Positions 1 through 11,760 of a stretch of 60,000 nt of DNA are shown in pieces. A model generated the notes under the pieces. The model saw only the letters and a list, made by a program, of their open reading frames with translations. It searched no databases and had not been told where the DNA came from. Position 1 is the first letter of the stretch. Each line of letters starts with the position of its first letter. The translations under genes were made by a program, and so were the position numbers. Origin of the DNA: Membranipora membranacea (lineage: Eukaryota > Bryozoa > Gymnolaemata > Cheilostomatida > Membraniporidae); assembly GCA_914767715.1 (NCBI GenBank), contig OU612067.1:34448162-34508161 (forward strand). Reading direction: 5' to 3'.

Positions 1-2265
1 ATAAAGGCAATTAGCAACAAGCCACAAAACATCCACCTAACCATCTCCACCTCCATCTTACTAGGTGGGGTGACTCAATGTTAGCTAGCGTGATATTCTG
101 CCTAGCTGTGGTGGGAGCCTATATAAAGTAATTTTGGTGAGTACATTTGCTTGAAATAGCAAATCCCCTACCAATAGTGCTATCCTCTAGGGTACGAAGT
201 TTATCGTACACATATTTTCGATGGAACACAAGACGCCAACGGATTAGCTTTTTTTTGGTTTTGCCCTGTTGTTTTTGTCAGAGATTTTATGATAACCTAC
301 TCCCAGAACTCTTGCAAAATTGAAGTGCGTGATATTCACCTGTGGGTCAAATAATTCCCAGTCATTATTCAATATGTTTTAGTGTTGATGGTAGGGAGGC
401 TTACATTGAGAATAAATGAGGCTTGCATGAGGCTCTCATCATCAGAATCACTTGCTCAGAACTATTTGGTTATTCACTTAGAAACATTCAGTTCCATCTA
501 GCAGTGAGTGGTTTGTGAACGGGAACACACCTCTTCATTTCACTCAGATAGCATTTTTGGCTATTTATCTGTAATTGGAACACACCTGACCCGTCATTGG
601 GGTGGTTGATGTACTTGAAATTGTCAACATCCTTTATTGCTATTCAACGATATGTTATATACATGATCAACAACGTTAATGATATTCTTTTCAATTTCCT
701 TTCTGGTTTTTCTGTTGCTATTTTTTTCTGGCACTGAGTGCAAAATATCTCTTATACGACGGCTTTGGTTGCCAATAGAAGTATTTATTTATACATTGAA
801 ATGGTACTTACTCTACTGGCAATTCGACGGCAGCATAGTTGCTCTACTGCAGGAACATTCTCAATCTCAGCAAGTTGTTGTTTATTTACTAGCCTATATC
901 TCATCATTCATTGCATCAAGCAAATCTTCAAACTCTATCCTGACATCTGGTTTCCTGCTGGCAGTTGAGGACTGAACGAGCCCTCCGTCTCATTTGCCTG
1001 AGGTATACAGATATGTGTGTCTTGCATTTTGTTGGATGTGACAATAGGCTGCTTGCAAATAATAAATCCAGAAATATTGTGCTCCCACACATTCCAGTGG
1101 GCAGTATCAGCTTCTGCAATTACACTACATTACACTAATTAGGCTACATGTACTACTACAGTTATTTGCGAGAGGGGTTATAGAGAGACATCTCATTATT
1201 AACCCAGTTACCAGTTGCTGAGTAAACCCAGACTGGTCACAAAGTTGATAATACTCCGTTTAATATTCAGCGTATATTTCATATTGAGTCTATGAGCTTC
1301 AACCGTCCTGCACTGTATCAGTTTGATACGCTTGACCGATTTCAATGGCAGGTCTGTCTTATAAGTCTGCTAGCAGGTGCTTATATAGAATTATAATGTA
1401 ATACGTTTTCCTGGTGTAGCTTGCAATAAAATGAATTTTTTTTAGAAAAACATTTTGATCCTTGTTCGGCTTTTTCTAACGAGTAGATCGGTATGAATAA
1501 AAAAGTTAAGGTAAGAGAATTACAGAGGGGGGCAAATGTTTTTCGCTAGATGATAATATATACAAAAATGCAGGAGAGGCAGATAGGAAAATTGTACACA
1601 ACGTGGGGGAGATAAGCCGTAACTCATAAATTACCTTAAACCAGCAGAGAGAGCTGATAACGGATGCTTAGTGCATACGCAGACAATGAAATGCGAATAG
1701 TCAACTGACTTCAATGGACGGTTGTTGTCTCTGGTTTAAATACTGAATAATTGGCATAAGAGTCACCAACCGAAATATAATAGCAAACAAGCACTTTTGT
1801 TCTGAGGCTCTTTTAATGTCGGAATGAGTGTTGAGATGAAGTGAAATGGACAGCTGCAATTTTAAATTTTCAAGCCTGCGAAAAACGGTGAAAAACTACT
1901 CCCCTGAAAAACATTTCACAAATCTAGGAATTTATCATCGCAAAGCTATCAAAATTAATATCTAGTTAACCTTTACTCTTTTATTTTATTTTATTTTATG
2001 CCCTGGCAAGATCAATAATAGTCAAAATGAGCTGCATGGTACATTCCAGTTATCGACCTCATGAAAATCATTTTAATTTATACACATCAGTTGTCTAAAA
2101 TTGTTAATTTTAGTTTATTCTGTGTAAGAAGATTCAAAGTGACTGTAAAAGAAACAGGTTTTTGGTATCATTCCAGAGCTCTCAGTCTAGTTTAGAACAT
2201 TATCATATGTCCAAAAGCAGCCTGTGGCACAGTTATGAATTATTTTCACTCAAAGTTGGGATGAG
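1..2265. other. No recognisable gene
   Basis: I see no conserved exon, RNA gene or transposon protein in this stretch. Open frames of 60-100 codons (for example 679-975) have no family resemblance and overlap one another in several frames, as chance ORFs do in AT-rich DNA. A short (TTTTA)n run lies near 1976-1999. Confidence 0.6.
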
Positions 2266-2341
2266 AAGGTACTAAAAAGGTACTATTTTTCTCCTTTGGA
2301 GTTGTGAACACTTGTTGAAAATAGTACCTTTTTAGTACCTT
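2266..2341. repeat. Short inverted repeat (hairpin)
   Basis: Two arms of about 25 bases (2266-2291 and 2317-2341) are reverse complements with one extra A in the left arm. They flank a loop of about 25 bases. Each arm itself contains a direct repeat of the GGTACTA/TAGTACC core. RNA from either strand would fold into a long near-perfect stem. I see no transposon termini or target duplication. Confidence 0.8.
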
Positions 2342-4667
2342 AGATTATAATGGGAATATACAGTATCCTGTAAATAAGATGTATTGCTACGACACAGTGG
2401 TTTTGATATTCTCTGCATACAATATCAAACCACACAGAACTTATCTATTGAATGAATGAGTGATTACAAGGCAAAATTAATCTGTCCCATTTTATGTGGC
2501 GTAGCTGGTAATATGGGATAGTGTATAACATTTCATGACAAAGCAAACGATCATTGAAATCAAACATGGCAAAAAATTACAGCTCTAGCTCATCCGACAG
2601 CAAGAGTGAAAATTAAAGGGAGATTAAAAGATCTAGTGAGAGCGAGATCATTTAGGAGGCAATTGTAGCAAATCGACGCCGAGTCCATGTGATTATCATA
2701 GGGAAAATATCCCTGAGGTAGTCCCACCACTAAAGTTTGAATCTGTATGATTTCGGCCACTGGAAATAACCCACAGTGCATTGACGGATACAACATTTTC
2801 TGTTAACCATGGTTACTGCTTGAGATAGAAATTGGCAATATAAAGGCAGATCAAATAGGCTACATCACTAAAGTAAAGTAAAGTAGGTTTTGTTTATATT
2901 TATATGGTGAATAAATGAGATTGTGGGACATGGATTGTATTGAAGATTTTAAATACTAAGATATGACATTCCAATAAACTCCTTCTTCAGCCCCATGAAA
3001 ATGAGTGATATGCATCAATTATTAGCTTGATGATTAGTGGCTTTCAATAGAATTTCAATAGAAGATACAAAATTTACACAGGTAGACTGTACGTTTTTCT
3101 TGAAAATATGTATTTCCAAATCGCAAAGAAATCTAAAATAAATTTGTTTTAAATCTCGACATTTCAGGCAATATGATGATGTTAAAATCCAAAGCTTGCG
3201 ATAATTAATACTGAGTGATATGAAGTTTTGAGAATCTTTTCAACAATTTTTGCAAATATTCTGAGTTCGGACACACAAGATTATCTCGGATAAGCTGTGT
3301 CGTTTACATCAAAAACTAGAATTTACAACTCGATATGGCAATTGAACTTAATAAAGTTGTCATCTAGTTATTTCAGGTGATGTAAAATGCAATGAATTTG
3401 ACTGCCTCCTAAAGAGGAGTATTGATAGTCTTGTTAGCAGTGGGACATCTAGAGAAAACTTTTTTTACATCAGATCTTGCCCATCTATGCATCACAGATA
3501 CTCAGCACATCTAAACATGGACTATCAATATTACTGACTGAGTGCAGTAGGTCATAATATGAGAGCCTATGTCAAAGCACATATCGGTCACTAGGGAAAT
3601 TAATTTGTCGAGGTTTTGAGTTATTTCGTCAGTATGGATCTTATTTGGGAGGCTATTGTTGGATATTATCGCAAAATTTGGTACAAACTATAAAGCATTG
3701 CATGGACCATTTTTGGTAAATTTAAAATAAGCAAGGCTTTGTCGGCAGGAAGAATTTATTGCTCCATTGTAATCTTATTTAGGCAGAGCAAACAAGCGCA
3801 GTGTCCTGAAATGAAAATCACTCGTTTTCATGCTTGAAAAGCTGTGGACAGGGAACGGGTCAGATTCATTGATTGTAATGTACAGTGGTTCTTCTAATCT
3901 CTTCTTCTACATGTCCCCATAACTGAAATGAAGGTTGTTTTGATTAGTGATCTCAACTCATCAAATAGTGTGTATACAAATTATAAAACCTTCTTTTGAA
4001 CTTTTATGTCATCAACGGACTTGTGAGTGACTTGTCATATACTGGCAAAAGTTGTTATCTAACCACAATGGTCACTTATATTACTGTACTTCCCCAATAA
4101 CAGGCTCATCACAAAAAGCCTGGGCTAGGTGGGCTGGGCATGGGTAGGCAACTCAATAGTGTTAAATTATAACCCCCAAACCTACCAGACCAAGTAGCCC
4201 TGTAGACTTATTTTTCATGCAAATGTATGTGTGATAGCTGTCTAAATCTGATTTCAAGCTCAAAAATGATACCAAGAAACCTGTTCCCTTTACAAACACT
4301 TTGATCACACCAAACTGCAATCAGTGGAAAACACTGCAGTCCAGTAAATACTGTTCTCGCTGGCCTCTTTTGTGAATATCAGCCTTACCTTACGCGGTTA
4401 TAACCAATTTATTATATCAAACTTTTTGCATGGTTGTTCGTGCACCTGGCATATATTGAATTAATATTTGTATGTTAACTCTCAAAATGATAATATTTAG
4501 AGAAATTCAGACACTAGGATTGGTGTTTGTGTTGTCTCATTGTAACTCACCTCCTTGGGGAACGGCGTGGCAAAGCACACAATCACTAGTTTCCCATTTT
4601 TCATCAATAGGATATAGAAACACGCACCCTGGGTCACCTGGTTGACCTTCTAACTAAATCTAACATT
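2342..4667. other. No recognisable gene
   Basis: AT-rich sequence with no conserved exon, RNA gene or repeat copy that I can identify. A short AAAGT run occurs near 2872-2885. Confidence 0.55.
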
Positions 4668-5844
4668 CTAATCAGAGTATTTTTCCCAAGAGATGGATTT
4701 TTTATTGGAATTCTTCCATAAAGTATATATTATGTTATTAAATGCTGATTTAGATTATCTTTTATATCAACACGTTGGCCTTACGTATTACAATCATACA
4801 ATGATAGGAGAGCATGAATCTAGTGAGATATCAGCCCTATGTATAGGCAATAGGCATTGTCTATTTTGTGAATGGACCCCCATTATTGTTTGTATCTGAT
4901 AATCAGTCAATTCATAGAGTAGTGGGTAGTAATAAAGCCAAACAATTGGGAGCATAACCTCAACAAGCATTACTGCATTACCGAAACTCGCATATTTAAA
5001 CTACTGGAATGTGTCCGGCCTTCCGGTCTAAGATTGAACGCCAACAGGCAATGCTATGAACATATTTTGTATGTACAACTACATAAATTTTGATTTGGTC
5101 GTATTCAGAAGTAATGAGGTATCCTGAAGAAAAAATGCGTTAATTTTGAATGTCTAGGGCATTTTAGTGTGATAAAATAAATATGATAATTTTATGAAAC
5201 TTATTAGCAGCTAAATTCAGGAGGCCAAGGCTGAGACTTAAACTTAAATGTCACCATCTTTTTCTCATCAAATCATTTCATAGGATCAAGCTTTACAGAA
5301 TAATCTAGACATGCAGATGCAACTGCTAGTTTGATGTTATTCCTTTTAGATTCTCGGAACCTTACAGATATTTCAAAACTTGTGTAGAACTGATTATTTT
5401 ATTTTGAAAGCTTGCACAGCGATAACATTAACAAGTCTTCCTGGTTAATGCTGTACCAACAGAATTCTTGGAAAGTATTGGTCCTACCTGCTTCCTATAT
5501 TTTATTTTGATGTCTCAAATAATTATTATTGGTTACTGGTGTATAGCGAATTTATTGTACATTAGTGAACAATTCATGATTCTTCCCCTTCAATGTTCGA
5601 GTTTTTTACTTGTCAAAATGCAACATCTAGTTTTAATTCCTTGTATCTAGCTGTAGGATGCAGAGGCTCTCATATAGCTGCAAACCATAAAATCTGCCTG
5701 CTTAACTGGTCTCTATTCAATTCAACGAGATAGCAAGTTCGGCATGCAGTGTTTGAAGAAAGTCTTTGGTAGAGGGTTCAAGCTCATAAATACTGCAAAT
5801 ATTTCGCGAAAACAAAAAAACTTAGTAGTTTCTGGCTTATGTTT
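4668..5844 (+). repeat. Local repeat family, copy 1 (long form)
   Basis: This ~1.18 kb block aligns along its whole length with 6148-7270. Shared landmarks in order: TATTTTTCCCAAGA at the left end, a TTGGCCTTACRTATTACAA block, AATAAAGCCAAACAATTGGGAG, a TTACTTGTCAA block, GCTGCAAACCAT, and AGCTCATAA plus TACTGC at the right end. The copies differ by substitutions and many small indels, so ORFs in it are not conserved and it is probably noncoding. The right-hand ~280 bases recur three more times at 8214, 8664 and 11440. Orientation is arbitrary. Confidence 0.8.
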
Positions 5845-6147
5845 TCTTGCTGTTCAAAACAGGCATATTGTAATACATTTGATTACAGTAACGGTATAAT
5901 AATCAAAATATGCCTGTGGGTGATTATCTCCTCTTCACCTTTCTGTACTTCAATATCAGCTGACGATTATTGCCAAGGTAAAATTTGAGTTTTTAGGTAC
6001 ATCGGATACCTATAGAAGCCATATTATAGCTATATTTAAGGTTATTGTTGTTCTCTGTAAAAAAGTTATCATGAAAAAATCAAACTGTCAAACATGTTTT
6101 GATATTCTCTTCAATTTCTAACCATCACAGAACATCGAAAATCGCAC
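5845..6147. other. Spacer between repeat copies 1 and 2
   Basis: About 300 bases between the two long repeat copies. It holds a 10-base inverted repeat: CAGGCATATT near 5860 and AATATGCCTG near 5907. Nothing else recognised. Confidence 0.5.
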
Positions 6148-7270
6148 AATCTAATGAGACTATTTTTCCCAAGATGCAAAATGTTTATTGGAATGATTCG
6201 ATCAAGTATAAGAATTGAAATGCTGAATTAGATCATTTTATATTCAACACATTGGCCTTACATATTACAACCGTACAGGGATAGGATGGCATGAATCTAA
6301 CAAGATATCAGCTGTATGTATAGGTATTGTCTATTTTTTGAATGGACCCCAATTATTGTATGTATTTGATAATCAATCAATCATTCATAGTAGTGGGCAC
6401 TAATAAAGCCAAACAATTGGGAGAAAAGTCTCAACAAACATTACTGCAACATACAGATTTGAACTACTAAAATATGCCTGTCCTTCCAGTCTACGATTAT
6501 ATACAAATGAAAATATATTGGATGGAGGCTGTACTCGGAAGTGTTGAGGTTTCCTGAAAATAAATGGGTAAATGTTGAATGTCTAGGTCGTATTAGTGAT
6601 AAAAAATAAAATGTTTTCATGAAAATTATTAGCAACTATATTTAGAAGGCCAAGACTGAGACTTAAACTAAAGTGCTAAATCAATTCATGTGATAAAACT
6701 TGATAGCATGATTCAGACATGCAGATACAACTCTTAGTTCGATGTTATTCCCTTTAAATTCTCAAAACAGATAAATTCAATTCTAGTGAAGAACAGAATA
6801 TTTTACTTTGAATAGTTGCACAGCAATACATTAACAAGTCTTCTTGGTTAACGCTGGTATCAACAGAAAATCTTGTAAAGTATCGCTATTACCTGCGACC
6901 TATCTTTTATTATGAAGTCTTAAATTATTATTGTCATTGTTTTTATTGGTTTGTTTTATTTATTTGGTTTTATTTACTTTGTACATTAGTGAACGAATCA
7001 TGATTCCTCACCTGCAATGTTCCAGTTTTTTACTTGTCAATAATCAATATCTAGTTTTTATTTCCTGTTTCTAGCAGTACGATGTAGAGGCTCTCATGTA
7101 GCTGCAAACCATGAAATCTGCCAGCTAAGCTGGTCACTATTCAAGTCATCGTGATAGCAAGTGTGTCATGCAGTGTTTGAAGAAAGTCTTTGGCAGAAGG
7201 TTAAAGCTCATAATTACTGCTATTATTTCCTAAAAACAAAATAATAAAAGCTTTGCAGTTCCTGGCTTAA
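6148..7270 (+). repeat. Local repeat family, copy 2 (long form)
   Basis: Second long copy of the unit at 4668-5844, in the same orientation, about 1.12 kb long. The short distance and same orientation suggest tandem duplication of a ~1.48 kb segment, although the target could also have been an inserted element. Its AATAAAGCCAAACAATTGGGAG and GCTGCAAACCATGAAATCTGC landmarks are well preserved. Confidence 0.8.
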
Positions 7271-7849
7271 AGGTAATGTCAAAGAACGATCCGAATATCA
7301 ACATATCATATACCGTTGGAAAGCTGCCGAGCTACTGAAAATGAATACCTTAACAAAAACTTGATTCGATGACGTTGTGTCATTTTAGGGAGGAAATGAG
7401 GCAAAAAACAGTGTTTTTGTAAATGCAGATGGAGGAGTCAAATTAATTGCAAAAAAATTCAAAACATGTGGTATGTATACTTAGAGATTGCATTCATCAT
7501 AAAATTTGATTTTCTCTGATATATGACTAGTCTAAATTGACTTTTTATGTCACGCCATACAACGAATTTTTTTTGTAAAGCTGTGAAAATATGTGAAATA
7601 TCAATCATTAATTCACAACAGATCATAGGCTCGAATCAAAATTAATTATGATTTTCTCTTAGAGTACTCTTCAAATGTCATACACATTGACTTTCAAAAA
7701 ATTAGCTTGCATATTGCAATGACAGTAGACTCTCGAATACGGCTAATATTTTCGCCGCCTTTGCATAACGCCAAACATGCTGTCCAAATAACCATTCATG
7801 TGGCCAAACAAAGTTTTTTTGAAAGTTCTCACATACAAAGATGCTTTCA
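7271..7849. other. No recognisable gene
   Basis: AT-rich spacer between repeat copy 2 and the foldback element. No conserved exon or repeat was recognised. Confidence 0.5.
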
Positions 7850-8073
7850 TTAACCATGGTGCACACAAGAAATGCCAACATAATTTTTCATTGCATCTTC
7901 ATTTTTTTTTGAATTTAACGCAAAAGAATGCCAAAAAACAACTCAAAAGTCCCTAAAAAGACCTAATAAGTCTCTAAAAATAGCTGTTTTTTGGCATTCT
8001 TTTCGTTAAATTCAAGAAAAATGAAGACGCAATGAAAAATTATGCTGGCATTTCTTGTGTGCACCATGGTTAA
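7850..8073. mobile_element. TTAA-bounded foldback (long inverted repeat) element
   Basis: Arms at about 7850-7943 and 7982-8073 are reverse complements over more than 90 bases with only a few mismatches or indels. They begin TTAACCATGGTGCACA and end with its complement TGTGCACCATGGTTAA, and flank a loop of about 40 bases. The symmetry stops just outside the TTAA (about three further bases pair), which is what a piggyBac-type TTAA target duplication would look like. There is no coding capacity, so it would be a MITE. Other possibilities are a generic foldback element or a source of hairpin RNA. The high arm identity suggests recent origin or gene conversion between the arms. Confidence 0.75.
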
Positions 8074-8213
8074 TGATGCATATTCAAATGCAATTCATGA
8101 GTTTGTAGATGAATTTTAGGGAGAGCGAATTTATGCTGTAAAACTTTTTGTTGTTTATACCAAAAAAATACCAATTGTGACAAATGCACCTATCGCATTT
8201 TCTAGTTCGGTCA

Positions 8214-8505
8214 ATGATGTATATATATTCAAATGCAATTGTATTCTTATGTACATTGAATGATTCATGGCACTTGCGCTGCTATGTTCGAGTAATTCCC
8301 TTGTCAATATTCAATATCTAGTTTTGATTTCCTGTTTCTAGCTGTATGACGCAGCGGTACACATGTGGCTGCAAACCATTAAATCTGCTAAGCAAGTCAC
8401 TATTCAATCGAACTTTGTTAGCAAGTATGTCATGCAGTGTTTAAAGAAGGGTTTAAGCTCATAATTACTGCAATTATTTTCCTTGGAACAAAAGAAATTT
8501 CTGGT
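8214..8505 (+). repeat. Local repeat family, copy 3 (short form)
   Basis: About 290 bases matching the right-hand third of the long copies: a TATTCAAATGCAATT start, the ATTCTTATGTACATT block, TTGTCAATATTCAATATCTAG, a GCTGCAAACCATTAAATC block, and TTTAAGCTCATAATTACTGC at the end. Confidence 0.75.
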
Positions 8506-8663
8506 TTATCAACAGTTGGTATGGAATGTCGATAGAATGCAATTTGTTTATAAATGAATTTGAGGCATAGTAATTTCTGGGGTAGAATGTCTTAAGTTGC
8601 TTAAATTGCCGAAACAAATATCTTGTATTCAATTTTGAGTATTAAATTTTCCTGTTCTGACCA

Positions 8664-8830
8664 TATATATATTATTCAAGTGCAACTTATTTATTTGTTT
8701 GACGGTAAATGATTAATAATTCTTGCCCGGCAAAGTTTGAGCTTATTACTTTTTAGTATGCGATATCTAATGTTGACTCCTAGCTCCTAGTTGTGAGATA
8801 CAGTGACTCGCATAAAGCATCATATTGTAT
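8664..8830 (+). repeat. Local repeat family, copy 4 (degenerate, short)
   Basis: Weak copy of the same unit: TATATATATTATTCAAGTGCAA, an AAATGATTAATAATTCTTGCC block, then GTATGCGATATCTAATGTTGACTCC. It fades out after the CATAAAG near 8820. It is the most diverged of the five copies. Confidence 0.5.
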
Positions 8831-9329
8831 CCCTCATGGTAACCAATGTCTGATTATTACCTCGTAGGACCTCACACCCTAATCTATTATCCTCCTTGCC
8901 TCTCTCCCCTGATCCGAGGCAATTAGAAATGTTTTTGTATTGAACTGATCACATCTAGCCTTGTCATGCCGCGGTTACTTTTGTTTTGTTATAACTTCTC
9001 AAAAAAAAAGGTAGCAGGGTGACAAGGCTAATCCCCCAAGACTAAATACTATGTGTCCAAATTTTAGATGGCAAAATAGGAATACATAAAACATAGCTTT
9101 TGCTGTACTAAATCAAAACATACATGTAATCCTAGTTTCCATGGTGTATTCAAACAGTGGCTGAATTTATGTTAACAACGAGCAGCAATTTATACTGTGC
9201 TGGATAATAGCCTATTGATTTCACGAGTTTTTAAAAAAATTTTTATTGTTTATGCTATAAAGTTAGTTTAATCAAATAAAAAGATTTGGCATATTTGTAA
9301 ATAATACAGATAAAAGAAAAGCAAGGGCT
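8831..9329. other. No recognisable gene
   Basis: Spacer upstream of the LINE 3' end. I see nothing coding or repeated in it. Confidence 0.5.
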
Positions 9330-11340
9330 CAGCCAGATGGCCTGAAGACTAGAGTGACAGCTGTCCCGGTGGTCACCCATGAAGAACACCCACACAAGCT
9401 GATAAGTTGAAGCACGAGTCAGCACAGCCACAGCGCCCGCTGTTGAGCATAGACCCAAAGGCACTCAGCCAGACCAGACATGGGATTGTTCCCAGATCCT
9501 TTCCAATCTTCCAAAAGGTACCTGTTGTACAGTTTCACACCTGTGTACAACAGGGACCTCCCCTTGTTGTTGTTAGCTTGAATTGTTTTGAGGGCTTTTG
9601 ATCTCGTATCATGGTTATGTTCTGGCAAAAGCTTTAAAATTTCTTCCCTTGGATATGTTTATAAAAGCAACTTTAATAATCTATATTCAAAAATCATTTT
9701 TAAAGGCATAATTTCAAGTTTTTCAAATTATGTGGAAACATGTTCCCCATGTTTTATGCGAACAGTGACTCTCAAAGCAGCTTTTTGTAAATTTTCACGG
9801 GTTTCAAATTTGTTTCACAAGCATGGCCCCAGAACTCAATGCTATATATGAGATGGGGATAAAAAATGTGTAGTAAATATCAGTCAATGTTTTATCATCT
9901 AAAAATGGCCTAACTGCTCTCATCATTAGCAGGCTTAAATGTAGCTTCATAGCCAACCCTTTGAGGTGCGTTTCAAAATCTATATTTGAATCAATGGTTA
10001 AACCAAGAAACTTTGTCTCTCTATTTATTTCCAAAATTGAAGAGCCCATCATCAGATTATAACTTTGGCTATCGTACTGCTTTTTAGGGGCTTTGAATAA
10101 AACTTGATGGGTCTTCTCATACTTTAATACGAGTCTATTTGAAATGCACCATTGGTTCACTAATTGAAGTTGAGATACCATCAGCTGGCTATCCTGTACT
10201 CAAGATACTGGTATCATCAGCAAATAAAACATAACTCAAATCTCGGGCTGCATAAAGAAGATCATTTATATAGATTAAAAATAAAAGAGGCCCAAGGACT
10301 GACCCCTGGGGCACACCAATTTTCAGTCTGTAATTGAGACTTAGTACCATCTAAGGATACAAATTGCTTCCGATTTCTGAAGTAATTTTTAATAAGGTTT
10401 TGAGAATTTGTTGAAAGGCCATAAAAAGATAATTTTTTGATTAAAATGGCGTGTTTTTTGCATCAAAGGCCTTGGAAAAGTCTAAAAAAACACCCTGTGT
10501 AAATTTTCTGGGATTGAAATTGTTGTATAGCTTTTCCATTATAAAATTTATAGCATCTGTAGCTTTTCTTGGTTTGAAAACCAAATTGACAATCTGTTTA
10601 AAGATAATTCAGCTCTAAAAATTCCCTAATTTGAAAAGATATCATTTTCTCTATAATTTTTCCCTGAGCAGGTAAAACTGAAATTGGCCGATAATTTGTG
10701 CAAGTATTTGTATCACCCTTTTTGTATAGTGGTTTAACAGGAGCAATTTTTAGGCCAGTTGGCTTCCGATTTGAAAAACTGTCAATTACTATTAAAACGT
10801 CATTAGTATCCATTTCATAGAGTTCAAATTTTGCATTTATTTGGGTGTTTTTTTTCTTCAAAATATTACTCAGGAGACTAGAGGGAGGTTTGATGAAATT
10901 TCCAAACAATTCTGTGGTCATTCACGGCTGTTTAAAATGTCGCTTTTGGGTTTTGACATTTGTCTTCTTGCTTGAATGTTCAATCATGGTAGAGTAGTGT
11001 TCAATAAATGGTTCAAAGGCTAGATTAGTGTCTGTAGTTTGGTGAATTGGTGACCAGTCAAAATCTTGGATGTTTTGGTTTAAAATAGCGTAGTTAATTT
11101 AGGCTTACATGTGGCTAATGGTGAGTTGTAACATTTTTGTGTCAATTTCTTGTAAACAAAGCATGTAGGTTGATGGTCAGCTAGATCATACTCAACGGTA
11201 CAAGATTTCGAATCGTTTTCAACCTTATTTATCAAGATATGGTCAATAAGACTATTTTTGCTGTCTCCATAGCAAGTAGGAGAAAGAATGGTGTTGAAAA
11301 ATCCGATTTTATGTAACAAATTTTGATAGTATAACTACTC
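9330..11340 (-). mobile_element. Non-LTR retrotransposon (LINE) remnant: endonuclease C-terminus and reverse transcriptase
   Basis: Read on the minus strand from 11340 leftward, the pieces come in LINE order. First is an APE-type endonuclease C-terminus (11080-11319: a SLIDHILIN motif, then DLADHQPT, the usual catalytic SDH region with S changed to A). Then come the RT fingers (10598-10921: PLYKKGDTNTCTNYRPISVLP). The RT catalytic core is at about 10205-10320 ([20 protein letters not shown], then FADDTS with the DD at about 10213-10224). The thumb follows (9804-10181: QWCISNRLVLKYEKTHQ, KFLGLTID). The C-terminus is at 9419-9628 (HNHDTRSKALK, GVKLYN). Several frameshifts separate the ORFs, and the 5' end is missing, so the element is dead. 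The DTRSK tail points to the CR1/L2/Rex-like LINE groups. Confidence 0.9.
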
Positions 11341-11439
11341 GGCAAAATTATAGCTTGTTTTTTTAAGTCACTGAGATGTTGTTTAGACCAAAAAAGTACC
11401 TTACATCAAATAAATAAATAAATTTCATCCTCTTGTTTG

Positions 11440-11760
11440 GACCATGATGTATCTATATTGAAATGCAGTTTTATTCTTATGTTAATTAGTGAATGATTCA
11501 TGACTCTTGCACTGCAATGTGAGATTTTTTCTTGTCAATATCTGGTTTTGACTCCCTGTTTCTAGCTATATGATGCAGCGGGTCAAATTTTGCTGCAAGC
11601 CATGAAATCTGCTAAGCAGGCCACTCTTCAATTCAACATGATAGCAAGTATGGTATGCAGTGTTTGGAGAAAGTCTTTGGTAGAGGGTTTAAGCTCATAA
11701 TTACTGCACTCATTTCCTCGAGAACAAAAAAAGTTCAGGTTTAGTAATTTTTGAACCTGA
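11440..11760 (+). repeat. Local repeat family, copy 5 (short form)
   Basis: About 320 bases matching copies 1-3: the TATTGAAATGCAGTTTTATTCTTATG start, a TTCATGACTCTTGCACTGCAATG block, a GCTGCAAGCCATGAAATCTGC block, and GGGTTTAAGCTCATAATTACTGC at the end. It lies beyond the LINE, so either the LINE landed inside an existing array or the copies spread independently. Confidence 0.75.
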
